From Pseudomonadota bacterium (GTDB lineage Bacteria > Pseudomonadota > Gammaproteobacteria > Acidiferrobacterales > UBA6901), in NCBI GenBank assembly GCA_021819085.1, contig JAKASJ010000004.1, forward strand, positions 76,728-140,727: a stretch of 64,000 nt of DNA. Reading direction: 5' to 3'. Shown here one piece after another: positions 40,139-50,011 of the stretch. Position 1 is the first letter of the stretch. Every line of letters starts with the position of its first letter. The translations under genes and the position numbers were made by a program. Under the pieces are notes generated by a model. It was not told the DNA's origin, searched no databases, and worked only from the letters and a program-made list of their open reading frames with translations.

Positions 40139-41707
40139 TTGCGTCACTTGCGAACGCCAAATCCTCTGCCCAGCTACAAACGCCGCATACGCCAGAATTC
40201 TGGCGCTGCGGACGACCCGATTCTGGCGCAGCCGAAGCCGCCTGCGGAGCCGGACGGTGCACAATCGCTCGACCCCCGGGACTGGGAGGCGCTACGCGCC
40301 CAGGGCCACCGGATGCTCGATGACATGCTGGATTACCTGGAAAGGATTCGCGAGCGCCCGGTCTGGCAGCCGGCTCCCGAAGCGGTCCGTCGCCGATTCG
40401 ATCAGCCCCTGCCCCGCCACCCATCGGACCTCGAAAGCGTTCACGAGATGTTCATGGAGTCCGTGCTGCCGTATGCATTGGGCAATGCGCACCCGCGTTT
40501 CATGGGCTGGGTGCACGGCGGCGGCACGGCCGTGGGCATGCTGGCTGAGATGCTGGCAGCAGGACTCAATGCCAATCTGGGCGGGCGCGACCAGGCGCCG
40601 ATTGCGCTAGAACGGCAGGTACTGCACTGGATGCGGGAACTGTTCGGATTTCCCGCCGGCGCAAGCGGACTGTTCGTGACGGGCACCTCGATGGCCAATT
40701 TTATCGCGGTTTTGGTCGCCCGCACCGCTGCCCTCGGCCCGGCAGTTCGTGCACACGGCGTCGCCGCCGCCGGGGCCCGGCTGCGGGCTTATGCGTCGGC
40801 ATCCGCCCACAGTTCGCTTGCCCGCGCGATCGATCTCTCGGGTATCGGGGTCGATGCTCTGCGGAGCATCCCCCTGGACGCCCGGCATCAGATGGACGTC
40901 GGTGCGCTCGAAGCGGCCATCGCCGAGGACCGGAGCGCGGGACTGACGCCCTTTTTCATCGCTGGAACGGCCGGGACCGTTGACGTCGGCGCCATAGACA
41001 ATCTCGAAGCACTGGCGGACGTGGCGCAGCGCGAACGAGTCTGGTTTCACGTGGACGGGGCCTACGGCGCGCTCGGGATGCTGGCTGCCGATATTGCGCC
41101 GCGTCTGGCCGGATTAGAGCGCGCGGATTCGATCGCTTTCGATTTCCACAAATGGGGCCAGGTTCCCTATGACGCGGGATTCGTGATGGTGCGCGATGGC
41201 GCTCTGCATCATGACACGTTTGCCACCCCTGCCCCGTATCTGGCACGTGGACAACGCGGAATGGCTGCCGGATCGCCGTGGCCCTGTGATTTCGGGCCCG
41301 ATCTGTCGCGCGGTTTCCGGGCCCTCAAGACCTGGTTCACGATCAGCGTATATGGCGCAGACCGCCTTGGCCAGGGCATTTCCGGCTGCTGTGCCCGGGC
41401 CAGATATCTTGGCGGCAGGATCGAGGCAGAACCGGAACTCGAACTCCTTGCCCCGGTATCGCTGAACATTGTCTGCTTCCGCTACCGCTGTGAGGCGTCC
41501 GACACGGTGAATGCGAACATCGTTGCTGACCTGCAGGAATCGGGAATCGCCGCTCCATCGACCACGACAGTCGGAGGCCGGCTTGCCATCCGCGCCGCTA
41601 TCGTGAACCACCGCACGGCAGACGAGGACATGGACATCTTCATCGAAGCGACGCTCAGGATTGGCCGCGGATACAGCGCCCGCAACCGGAGGCATCATGA
41701 TGAGTGA
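40139..41707 (+). CDS. Pyridoxal-dependent (group II-type aromatic amino acid) decarboxylase
   Basis: NAHPRFMGWVHGGGTAVGMLAEMLAAGLNANLGGRDQAPIALERQVLHWM, FVTGTSMANFIAVLVAR, FHVDGAYGAL, SIAFDFHKWGQVPYDAGFVMVRD; exact start uncertain. Confidence 0.9.
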   Translation: MRHLRTPNPLPSYKRRIRQNSGAADDPILAQPKPPAEPDGAQSLDPRDWEALRAQGHRMLDDMLDYLERIRERPVWQPAPEAVRRRFDQPLPRHPSDLESVHEMFMESVLPYALGNAHPRFMGWVHGGGTAVGMLAEMLAAGLNANLGGRDQAPIALERQVLHWMRELFGFPAGASGLFVTGTSMANFIAVLVARTAALGPAVRAHGVAAAGARLRAYASASAHSSLARAIDLSGIGVDALRSIPLDARHQMDVGALEAAIAEDRSAGLTPFFIAGTAGTVDVGAIDNLEALADVAQRERVWFHVDGAYGALGMLAADIAPRLAGLERADSIAFDFHKWGQVPYDAGFVMVRDGALHHDTFATPAPYLARGQRGMAAGSPWPCDFGPDLSRGFRALKTWFTISVYGADRLGQGISGCCARARYLGGRIEAEPELELLAPVSLNIVCFRYRCEASDTVNANIVADLQESGIAAPSTTTVGGRLAIRAAIVNHRTADEDMDIFIEATLRIGRGYSARNRRHHDE

Positions 41708-42965
41708 GGCAGTCAGGCGGGCAGACACGGACACCCGCCAAATCCATCAACCGTTGCAGGGCATGGCGGCGCTGATGAAGAAGTTGTGCGCCGGGGAGGA
41801 TCTGAACGCGATCGGATCCGGATTCATTGCACGTGTCCGGCAGGATCCGGGCGATGCCAATGCCCTCATGGACCTGGCCACGATGCTGCAGCTGGTCGGA
41901 AAACCGGATCTTGCGCTCAATGCCCAGCAGCAGGCGTTGGCCCTGAGCAGGCTGTACCGGATCGCGCCGGAAGATGGCCGGGTCGCAATACGCGTGCTGG
42001 CACTCATGGCGCCGGGCGACCTGATGTCGAATACTCCGCTTGAATTTCTGATCCAGGATTCCGATGTGCAGCTGGACATGCTGTACCTGGCTCCGTCCCT
42101 GCAGATTCCGGAGACCATTCCGGAGCACGACCTGCTGTTCGTGGCTATCGGGGAGTCCGAAGCCAACAGACCGCTGCTGAAAGAACTGGTGAACGCGCTA
42201 AAGGACTGGCCACGACCGGTGCTCAATCTTCCTGACCGGATCGCGCGACTGTCGCGCGATGCTGCGTCGGCGCTGTTGCGCGACATCCCCGGAGCCGTCA
42301 CGCCGGTATCGGTGCGCATTGAGCGTGCCGCTCTTCAGCAGATCGCCCGCAGAGCCTTCGATGTCAGCACGATCCTCGGCGACGGCGGGTTCCCCATCAT
42401 CATACGCCCGACTGACTCGCATGCCGGCCGGGGCCTGGAGAAGGTTGACGGTCCCGAAGCGATTCCAGGCTATCTGGAAGGCATGCCGCAGGAGCATTTC
42501 TGCATCGCACGCTTTTTCGACTACAGCGGCCAGGATCATCTGTTCCGCAAATTCCGGATCGCGCTGATCCAGGGCCGTGCCTTCGCCTGCCATATGGCGG
42601 TGTCCGAACATTGGATGATCCACTACATCAACGCCGGCATGATGCAGAGCGCCGAGAAGCGACTGGAGGAGGAGCGCTTCATGCAAGAGTTCGACGACGG
42701 GTTTGCGCTCCGGCATGGCGCCGCCCTGCGTGCCATCAACGAGCGGATCGGACTCGACTATCTCGTGATCGACTGCGCCGAGACACCCGACGGACAGCTT
42801 CTGATTTTCGAGATCGACAGCAGCGCGGTGGTGCACGCAATGGATCCGGTCGATATTTTCCCCTACAAGCAGGCACCGATGCGCAAGGTGTTCCGGGCAT
42901 TCCGCGAACTGCTTGCCGCGGCGGCGGCGCGTGCGCCGCACTCCAGTCCGCGGAGCAATGGATGA
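41697..42965 (+). CDS. ATP-grasp-type ligase with N-terminal TPR-like helical domain
   Basis: GDANALMDLATMLQLVGKPDLALNAQQQAL repeat-like region; C-terminal FPIIIRPTDSHAGRGLEKVD...FRKFRIALIQGRAFACHMAVS...GLDYLVIDCAETPDGQLLIFEIDSSAVVHAM ATP-grasp-like pattern. Confidence 0.7.
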   Translation: MMSEAVRRADTDTRQIHQPLQGMAALMKKLCAGEDLNAIGSGFIARVRQDPGDANALMDLATMLQLVGKPDLALNAQQQALALSRLYRIAPEDGRVAIRVLALMAPGDLMSNTPLEFLIQDSDVQLDMLYLAPSLQIPETIPEHDLLFVAIGESEANRPLLKELVNALKDWPRPVLNLPDRIARLSRDAASALLRDIPGAVTPVSVRIERAALQQIARRAFDVSTILGDGGFPIIIRPTDSHAGRGLEKVDGPEAIPGYLEGMPQEHFCIARFFDYSGQDHLFRKFRIALIQGRAFACHMAVSEHWMIHYINAGMMQSAEKRLEEERFMQEFDDGFALRHGAALRAINERIGLDYLVIDCAETPDGQLLIFEIDSSAVVHAMDPVDIFPYKQAPMRKVFRAFRELLAAAAARAPHSSPRSNG

Positions 42966-44686
42966 GAAACGTGCTTTACAGGGCATCCGCAGCAGCCCGG
43001 CACACAGTGCTCTCGCCGCCACGGCAGACCCGCGCTTTCCCCGCAACCGGTCAGCTGCTCGTCGAAGGCGGGGATGCCCGCATCGCGCTCGATCCGTACA
43101 GTGGCACCAACCGCTATGGCTGCACGCCGTTCCCGGACCCGGGCATGGCCGCTTTCGGATCCACGACGGCATCGGTGATTTCCGGTCCGGCATTTCACGC
43201 CGCCGACCGTCTCCGCGACCGGCTCGCCGGCGCGCCGGGCAGCGCGCGCGCCGGGCTCTATGTCCGGGAACTGGAACGCATGCGCCTGGAGCTGGCACAG
43301 CTTTCCGGCGCCGCTGGTGCCGAGATCATATTTGCCGCCTCTGGCACCGACATTCACCTGATTGCAGCCTGTCTGGCACGTGCCAGCTGCCCGGTGCCAC
43401 CGCTGGTCATCATGATCGACGGAGCCGAAACCGGCGCCGGGGTTCCAGCTGCCGTCACCTGCCGCCATTTCAGCTCGCGCAGCGCACGCGGCGACCGCGT
43501 GGCTGAAGACAGTCCGGTCGGACCGGACGCTGCGCTACCGGTGGCGAACGTCGCCATCCGCCGCGCGGACGGCAGTCCGCTCGCGTTGCAGGACATCGAT
43601 GCGGCGGTCGAGAAGCATGCGATGCAGGCGTCGGCACGCGGCCGCCGCGTTCTCCTGATTCTCAATGATCTGAGCAAAACGGGAATGCTCGCGCCGAGCC
43701 CGGCATGCATGGCGGCATTGCGTACCGCCATGCCGGACAGGATCGATGTGCTTGTCGACGCGTGTCAGTTCCGCATCGCTGCATCGACCGTGCGCGCTTA
43801 TCTGGAACAGGGCTTCATGGTTGCGCTGACCGGATCCAAATTTCTCGGCGGACCCAGTTTTTCGGGCGCCTTGCTCGTCCCGCAGTCGGCCGCTGACCGT
43901 TTTCGCCAGCGGTCTCTCGGCCGGGCGCTGTCGGCCTATTCGGCGCGCGCCGAATGGCCCCGTAACTGGGAGGGCGCCGAGTCCCTCGACCAGGCAGCCA
44001 ATCCCGGACTGTTGCTGCGCTGGGAGGCGGCGCTCGCCGAGCTGCGTGCCTTGCGGGCAGTGCCGGAAACCGAGATCCGAACCTTCCTGCGCACCTTCGC
44101 CACGGCAATTGCCGGCCGGCTGGCGGACGATCCGCTGTTCCGGGCGGTGCCGGTGCCGGACATCGACCGCCGGCCGCTCGCGGGGACGGATGGCTGGGAC
44201 AGCATCCCCACCATCTTTCCCTTCCTGCTGCGCTGCAGTGGAGTCCGTGCCGGCACTGCGTTCCTGGGTCCGGAAGAAACCCAGGCGGTATACCGGCTGA
44301 TCAGGACCCGCCTGACCGATCGACCGGATCTGCCCCGATCATGCGCCGAGGAGAAAGCCGCCGGATTGCGCTGCCAGCTCGGTCAGCCGGTCGCATGCGG
44401 AAGCGATGGCACCACACCGTTGAGCGCCCTGCGTCTGAGCGTTGGCGCGCGGCAGATCATCGCGGCAACGAGGGAAGGCAGGACTCGCGAGATCATAGAT
44501 GAAGCCCTGACGGTGCTCGACAAGACCGCGTGGCTCGTGCGGGCCGGACTGTTTCGGGAGCCCCCGCGCGCCGGCGAACCTCCGCCCGCGAAATGCACCG
44601 CGGCCGGGTCCGGGGAGAACGGATCCACGCAGCTCAGGACTGAGCCGGCTGCAGCGAGGGTCCGTCGGGCATTCGGGCAGCGGTAA
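42962..44686 (+). CDS. Fold-type-I PLP-dependent enzyme (aminotransferase class V-like), function unknown
   Basis: IFAASGTDIHLIAACLA, RIDVLVDACQFRIAASTVRAYLEQGFMVALTGSKFLGGPSFSGALLVP (putative PLP lysine); ATGA overlap with upstream gene. Confidence 0.7.
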   Translation: MRNVLYRASAAARHTVLSPPRQTRAFPATGQLLVEGGDARIALDPYSGTNRYGCTPFPDPGMAAFGSTTASVISGPAFHAADRLRDRLAGAPGSARAGLYVRELERMRLELAQLSGAAGAEIIFAASGTDIHLIAACLARASCPVPPLVIMIDGAETGAGVPAAVTCRHFSSRSARGDRVAEDSPVGPDAALPVANVAIRRADGSPLALQDIDAAVEKHAMQASARGRRVLLILNDLSKTGMLAPSPACMAALRTAMPDRIDVLVDACQFRIAASTVRAYLEQGFMVALTGSKFLGGPSFSGALLVPQSAADRFRQRSLGRALSAYSARAEWPRNWEGAESLDQAANPGLLLRWEAALAELRALRAVPETEIRTFLRTFATAIAGRLADDPLFRAVPVPDIDRRPLAGTDGWDSIPTIFPFLLRCSGVRAGTAFLGPEETQAVYRLIRTRLTDRPDLPRSCAEEKAAGLRCQLGQPVACGSDGTTPLSALRLSVGARQIIAATREGRTREIIDEALTVLDKTAWLVRAGLFREPPRAGEPPPAKCTAAGSGENGSTQLRTEPAAARVRRAFGQR

Positions 44687-45449
44687 ACAGCCTGAAGAAA
44701 TTGTCGGTGGTGACGTCGCTGATCTGCTCCAGGCTCAGGTCGCGCAATGTGGCGAGCCGTTCGGCAACATGTCGCACATAGGCCGGCTCGTTCGCCTGAC
44801 CACGGAAGGGCACCGGAGCAAGATAGGGGGCATCGGTTTCGACCAGCAGCCGGTCTTCCGGAACGCGCACGGCGACAGCGCGCAGGGCGTCGGCGTTCTT
44901 GAAAGTCAGGATGCCGGAGAAGGAGATGTAAAAGCCCAGATCCAGGGCGGCGCTCGCCGTATCCCAGTCCTCGGTAAAACAGTGCATGACACCTCCGACC
45001 CGCTCCGCGCCCTCCTCCCGCAAAATACGCAACGTGTCGGCCGCCGCTTCACGTGTGTGAATGATCAGCGGCTTGCCGCATTCGCGGGCGGCGCGGATAT
45101 GCCGGCGGAAGCGGTCCTGCTGGCGCGCTTCGTTACCGGCCGACCGATAGTAGTCCAGTCCGGTCTCGCCGATCGCCACGACACGCGCGTCGTCGGCCAG
45201 GGCAAGGAGCTGCTCGACCGCCGGGTCCTGGCCTTCGATCTCGCCGGGATGGACGCCAACCGAGGCGTAGACCTGGGGGTGGTCGTGTGCGACCTGCAGC
45301 ACCTGCGGGAACCCTTCGAGATTCACCGATACGCAGAGCAGACAGCCTACCGCGTTCGCACGGGCATTCTGCAGAATCCTGGGAAGCTGGCTGGCGAGAG
45401 GCTCGAAGGTTATATGACAGTGGGAATCCGTCAGAAAAGCCATCGGCAT
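44634..45449 (-). CDS. TatD-family metal-dependent hydrolase
   Basis: FLTDSHCHITFEPLA, YASVGVHPGEIEGQ, AIGETGLDYYR, KPLIIHTREA, VMHCFTEDWDTA, LLVETDAPYLAPVPFRG. Confidence 0.93.
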   Translation of the reverse strand: MPMAFLTDSHCHITFEPLASQLPRILQNARANAVGCLLCVSVNLEGFPQVLQVAHDHPQVYASVGVHPGEIEGQDPAVEQLLALADDARVVAIGETGLDYYRSAGNEARQQDRFRRHIRAARECGKPLIIHTREAAADTLRILREEGAERVGGVMHCFTEDWDTASAALDLGFYISFSGILTFKNADALRAVAVRVPEDRLLVETDAPYLAPVPFRGQANEPAYVRHVAERLATLRDLSLEQISDVTTDNFFRLFTAARMPDGPSLQPAQS

Positions 45450-45817
45450 TACATGGTATGGGTCGGCTTGTCCGAAGTGAGCTGGCCGGCGAGAAGAGCC
45501 TCGATCTTGTTGCGTGCAGTACCCGAGTCCTTTTCGCTGAACTGGATGCCGATGCCCGCGGCGCGGCTGCCCTGGGCCCCGACCGGGGTAACCCATATCA
45601 CATGGCCCGCCACGGGGATCTTCTCCTTGCTGTCCATCAGCGTGAGCAGCATGAATACCTCGTCACCGAGCTTATAGGCCTTGGAGCTGGGGATGAATAT
45701 GCCGCCTCCCTTCACATACGGCATGTAGGCCGCATACAAAGCGTTCTTGTCCTTGATGGTGAGGGAAAGCACGCCGGGTCGTGCGACAGATGCAACCGGT
45801 TTGATGTTTTCGGCCAT
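45449..45817 (-). CDS. PilZ-domain protein
   Basis: GVLSLTIKDKNALYAAYMPYVKGGGIFIPSSKAYKLGDEVFMLLTLMDSKEKIPVAGHVIWVTP; between holB and tatD as in many Proteobacteria. Confidence 0.85.
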   Translation of the reverse strand: MAENIKPVASVARPGVLSLTIKDKNALYAAYMPYVKGGGIFIPSSKAYKLGDEVFMLLTLMDSKEKIPVAGHVIWVTPVGAQGSRAAGIGIQFSEKDSGTARNKIEALLAGQLTSDKPTHTM

Positions 45818-45820
45818 GGG

Positions 45821-46816
45821 CTATTTCTGCTGTGCCAGTCTGCTCCAGCGAATCAGCACGTCCTCGAGCAGCAACAGTTCGTCAGCGGGTCCGTCCAGAA
45901 GATGCCTGCTCTCGGAAACCGCCTCAAGAAAACGGAATAACTGTTTCAAGTTTAACCTCTTTTCCAGCACATGCAACCGCTCGCTGGAATCGCGGTTCGC
46001 CAGGGTTCCGTGCGCGGGCGCCATGCCGATTCTGATCAGATCCATGACCCCGCCCTCCAGCCACTCCAGGCAGCGGCGTGCCCCATGCGATTTCCAGCGT
46101 GCGGCACAGGACACCGGATCTCCCTTCCCGGTTCCGAGCGCCTCGATATCCTCCAGCAATTCACCGCGCACCGCCAGAAAACCGTCCTGTTGCAGCGCCA
46201 CAGCCTGCAACGGCGCGCCGCCGGCCAGTTCCAGCAGCAGCTCGGCCTGTTCTCCGGGAAATCCCTCGATTGCCCGCAGCCAGGCCAGCGCTTCGCTGCG
46301 TGCCGGCCGGGGGAAAGTCACCCGCTGGCAGCGGCTGCGCACGGTGGCCGGCAGTCGTACCGGATCGGAGCTGACCAGGAACAGCAGACTGTCCGGTGGC
46401 GGTTCCTCCAGCAGCTTGAGCAGGCTATTCGCGGCATGGGTGTTCATCGCCTCGGCCGGTGAAATGACGACGATCTTGCGCTGTCCGATATGCGGCCGCA
46501 GGTGCAGAAATTGCGCCAGCGCCCGGATCTGATCGATGGCGATGGCCTTCCCTTCCTCCGCCGGTACTACCCACTGGACATCGGGATGCGTGCCGGCCGC
46601 CAGCAGACGGCAGTTCTGGCAGGTTCCGCACGACGATGGTGCGGCGCCGTCCGGGTGCTCGCAGGACAGGACCTGCGCCACATGGGCAGCGCATGCAGCC
46701 TTGCCCAAACCGCGCGGTCCGGCGAGCAGCAGGGCGTGCGGCAAGCGTTCGGTATCCTGCGTGATGCGGCGCGCCTGGCCCAGCGTCCACGGATACAGCC
46801 GTGCGCCGGTATTCAC
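45821..46816 (-). CDS. holB: DNA polymerase III subunit delta'
   Basis: LPHALLLAGPRGLGKAACAAHVAQ, CGTCQNCRLLAAGTHPD, NSLLKLLEEPPPDSLLFLVSSDPVRLPATVRSRCQ. Confidence 0.92.
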   Translation of the reverse strand: MNTGARLYPWTLGQARRITQDTERLPHALLLAGPRGLGKAACAAHVAQVLSCEHPDGAAPSSCGTCQNCRLLAAGTHPDVQWVVPAEEGKAIAIDQIRALAQFLHLRPHIGQRKIVVISPAEAMNTHAANSLLKLLEEPPPDSLLFLVSSDPVRLPATVRSRCQRVTFPRPARSEALAWLRAIEGFPGEQAELLLELAGGAPLQAVALQQDGFLAVRGELLEDIEALGTGKGDPVSCAARWKSHGARRCLEWLEGGVMDLIRIGMAPAHGTLANRDSSERLHVLEKRLNLKQLFRFLEAVSESRHLLDGPADELLLLEDVLIRWSRLAQQK

Positions 46817-47436
46817 GGCAGGAATTCCTGCAGGATCGCACGGATCGCGTCCTGGACCTGTCCCGGTGTGTGTGCGCCATCGATGACACGGATGCGGCCC
46901 GGCTCGCGGGCAGCGGCCACCAGATAGTGCCGGCGTACGCGTTCGAAGAACTCCCGCTTTTCGCGCTCGAAGCGGTCCGGAACGCTGCGCCTGCCGGCCC
47001 GCGCAAGTCCCTGGTCGACCGGAATATCGAACAGCAGTGTCAGATCCGGCCGCAGCGCGCCCTGCACCCAGTTCTCGAGAATACCGATGCGCTCATCGGG
47101 TATGCCGCGCCCGCCTCCCTGGTAGGCATAGGTGGCGTCGGTAAACCGGTCGCACACGACCCACATGCCCTCATCCAGGGCTGGACGGATGCGTTCAGCG
47201 AGGTGCTGGGCGCGCGCGGCAAACATCATCAGCAGTTCGCTGTCCGCACAGATGTTCGTGCGATCTGCGCGCAGCATGATTTCGCGCAATGCCTCGCCGA
47301 GAACGGTGCCTCCGGGTTCGCGTGTCACGAGATGAGGAATTGCGGCGGACCGCAACAGCTGCTGGATGAACTCCAGGCTCGTGCTTTTGCCGGCTCCCTC
47401 GATGCCCTCGAGCGTGAGGAACCGCCCCCTGATCAT
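46813..47436 (-). CDS. tmk: Thymidylate kinase
   Basis: RFLTLEGIEGAGKSTSLEFI, TREPGGTVLGEALREIML, CDRFTDATYAYQGGGRGI. Confidence 0.95.
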   Translation of the reverse strand: MIRGRFLTLEGIEGAGKSTSLEFIQQLLRSAAIPHLVTREPGGTVLGEALREIMLRADRTNICADSELLMMFAARAQHLAERIRPALDEGMWVVCDRFTDATYAYQGGGRGIPDERIGILENWVQGALRPDLTLLFDIPVDQGLARAGRRSVPDRFEREKREFFERVRRHYLVAAAREPGRIRVIDGAHTPGQVQDAIRAILQEFLP

Positions 47437-48551
47437 GGCGCGCTGTCGCTGTCGCTGACGCGGGACGGCGGACCGGAGTGGCGCACCGGCCGCATCGATC
47501 TCGCCGTGCGCGCCGCTGCCGGCGGTTGCGGTGAACTTCTGCCGTGCAACTGATACTTGATGACGGCCCGATCCTGACCCTGCAGGGTATCGGAAAACGC
47601 ATGGGTGCCATCCCCGCGTGCCACAAAATAAAGCGCCTTGGTGTCAGCCGGATTGAGTGCAGCATGCAGCGCATCCTCGCTCGGCATGGCAATCGGCGTC
47701 GGCGGCAGGCCGGATATGACGTAGGTATTGTACGGTGTCCAGCGGTGCAGATCCGCGGTCGTGATCTTGCCGTGGTAACGGCTACCCATGCCGTAGATCA
47801 CGGTCGGATCGGTCTGCAGCTTCATGCCCATCCGCAGGCGGTTTACGAACACTCCGGCGATGATTCGGCGCTCGGCTGGCAGACTCGCCTCCTTTTCGAT
47901 GATGGAAGCCAGGATCAGGGCCTGACCCGGCGTCTTCAGCGGAACGGTCGGGTCGCGGTCGGCCCATTCCTTCTGCAGCGTGCGCTGCATTCTGAGATAG
48001 GCGCGCTGCAGGATCATCCGATCGGACATGCCCGCCGCATAGTCATAAGTGTCCGGGAAGAACCGCCCTTCCGGAGAAACCCCGGGATGTCCCAGGCTCG
48101 CCATGATCTCGGCCGGCGTCAGATCGCGCAAGGTATGGAGCAGGTGCGGTGCCGCATCGAGCGACTGCATGACCTGGGCGAATGTCCAGCCGTCAACGAT
48201 GGTGAACGGGTACTGAGCCACCTTTCCGGCGATCACCTGCTCGAGAATGTCGAACGCCGTGACGCCTTGGTGGAAGCGATATTCGCCGGCCTTCAGACTT
48301 CGGCTCTCACCGCGCAGGTAGGCCAGCAGCACCAGGGTATTCGGATCCGGCAGGACATGCTGGTCGTAGAGCGCGCGGCTGAAGGCATGCAGACTGGTGC
48401 CGGGCTGCACTACGAAGATCTTGCGCGCCGGCGACAGCGGGGTAATTCCGAACCAGAACAGGTAAGCGGCCATCCCCAGCACCAGGGCCGCCGCTGCCAT
48501 GAGTCCATACTTCAGCACCTTGACGAATTTTCCCAAAATCCGACTCCTCAT
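47433..48551 (-). CDS. mltG: Endolytic transglycosylase MltG
   Basis: N-terminal TM; LEGRFFPDTY-like PEGRFFPDTYDYAAG, ASIIEKEASLPAERRIIAGVFVNRLRMGMKLQTDPTVIYG. Confidence 0.93.
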   Translation of the reverse strand: MRSRILGKFVKVLKYGLMAAAALVLGMAAYLFWFGITPLSPARKIFVVQPGTSLHAFSRALYDQHVLPDPNTLVLLAYLRGESRSLKAGEYRFHQGVTAFDILEQVIAGKVAQYPFTIVDGWTFAQVMQSLDAAPHLLHTLRDLTPAEIMASLGHPGVSPEGRFFPDTYDYAAGMSDRMILQRAYLRMQRTLQKEWADRDPTVPLKTPGQALILASIIEKEASLPAERRIIAGVFVNRLRMGMKLQTDPTVIYGMGSRYHGKITTADLHRWTPYNTYVISGLPPTPIAMPSEDALHAALNPADTKALYFVARGDGTHAFSDTLQGQDRAVIKYQLHGRSSPQPPAAARTARSMRPVRHSGPPSRVSDSDSAP

Positions 48552-49234
48552 GTCGCTGTGACGAGATTTCCTGCGGCCACCACTGCAGTGTGCGGCTTCC
48601 CTGTCCCGTGGGCGCGCACCGCCTGCCGCGGACCGCGGCAGGCGCACAGCGATACCCGGATTCCGGGGTCTTGCAGCGGAACGCGACGATACGCCGCGTA
48701 CCTGCCCTCGGCCGCGGACCGACGCAACACAACTTGCCTGGGGTCGGCATCAAGACGATTCCGAATCGCCGATCCATGCCCGTACGGCTGATTTCGAGTC
48801 CGGCCGGAAAGGCGGAAAAACTGCGGCATGTTCATAACGTTATGATACATTTAGCCGGCAGGAACTGCGAGCAAGAGACGGCGATGTTTCCGCGCCCATA
48901 TCCGCCGGTGGCGAAGGGGCTGGGTGCCAAAACCGCCTTGCCGCACCCTGCGCGGGAATCACGCAATCCCTGTTCGCACCTGCCATCGGCACTGCCCGGC
49001 CGATGCTGGCCTGTCATAAAGACGCCACGGCGAACTTCCGGCCAACCGACTGCCCGGGCCCCGGCTGTGGCAGGTAAAGCGCGTCAAACCCGCCGGCAAG
49101 GGCCAGACGCTGAAATGTCTCGACGCCATCGTCGCACGCGGGCAGTGAAATCGAATGGCGCGCATGGCCAGCGAGGTGATCTCATGGTTCCGGTTGCTGA
49201 GCGGCGATCGGGAAACAGTCATCGCGGCTGAGCG

Positions 49235-49972
49235 ATGGCCCGTTTCTCGCCAACGTGGGTGAAAGCCGCAATTGCGGCGACCGGTCTGCTGTCCGGATGT
49301 GCGTCCGGCGCGCTGCTTTCGCAACCCGCACCACCTGGCCGGCACGCGGCGGCGCGCGCGCAGCACAGCACCCGGGAGGAATCGGTCGGCGTCATCGATG
49401 ACGGTTGGCACACAGGCATCATTTTATCTGCGAAAGCGCTCGGTCCGGGACTGGCTGACCTGCGCCATCGATTTCCCGACGCTCGGTATCTGGTGTTCGG
49501 CTGGGGCAACCGGCGTTTTTACGAGGCAGCCAGCCCGGGCGCAGGGAGGGCGATCGCGGCGCTGTTTCCCTCTTCTAGCGTCATATTCGTCCAGGAAATC
49601 CGAGGACACGAACAATTGAAACCATCGCCCGGCACCGATCTGCGCTGGCTGTGCATTTCAGCATCCGGAATGCGCAGGCTCGACGGGTTTCTCGAGACAT
49701 ATTTCCGAAAGGACAGGCGGGGAAGACTTGTTCGTGCTGAACCCAGCCCATCTCATGGCGAATTCTATACGTCCACCGGCACCTACGATGCCTTGCATAC
49801 CTGCAACACCTGGACGGCTGAGGCGCTGCATGTTGGCGGATTGCCGGTGCATTCGGCGGGAATACTTTTTGCGGCCCAGGTCATGTCGGAAATCCGACCG
49901 CTGCAGCCATGCAGTCCGCATCGTCACCCGGGCCGCAACCACGAACAGCGGGCGGTTCCGGCTGCTCCATAG
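49235..49972 (+). CDS. DUF2459-type lipoprotein
   Basis: Signal/lipobox AATGLLSGCAS; VIDDGWHTGIILSAKAL, YLVFGWGNRRFY, YDALHTCNTWTAEAL. Confidence 0.75.
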   Translation: MARFSPTWVKAAIAATGLLSGCASGALLSQPAPPGRHAAARAQHSTREESVGVIDDGWHTGIILSAKALGPGLADLRHRFPDARYLVFGWGNRRFYEAASPGAGRAIAALFPSSSVIFVQEIRGHEQLKPSPGTDLRWLCISASGMRRLDGFLETYFRKDRRGRLVRAEPSPSHGEFYTSTGTYDALHTCNTWTAEALHVGGLPVHSAGILFAAQVMSEIRPLQPCSPHRHPGRNHEQRAVPAAP

Positions 49973-50011
49973 CGCGCGGGCGACCAGCGGGATCCGCGAT
50001 CCCGGTACGGC

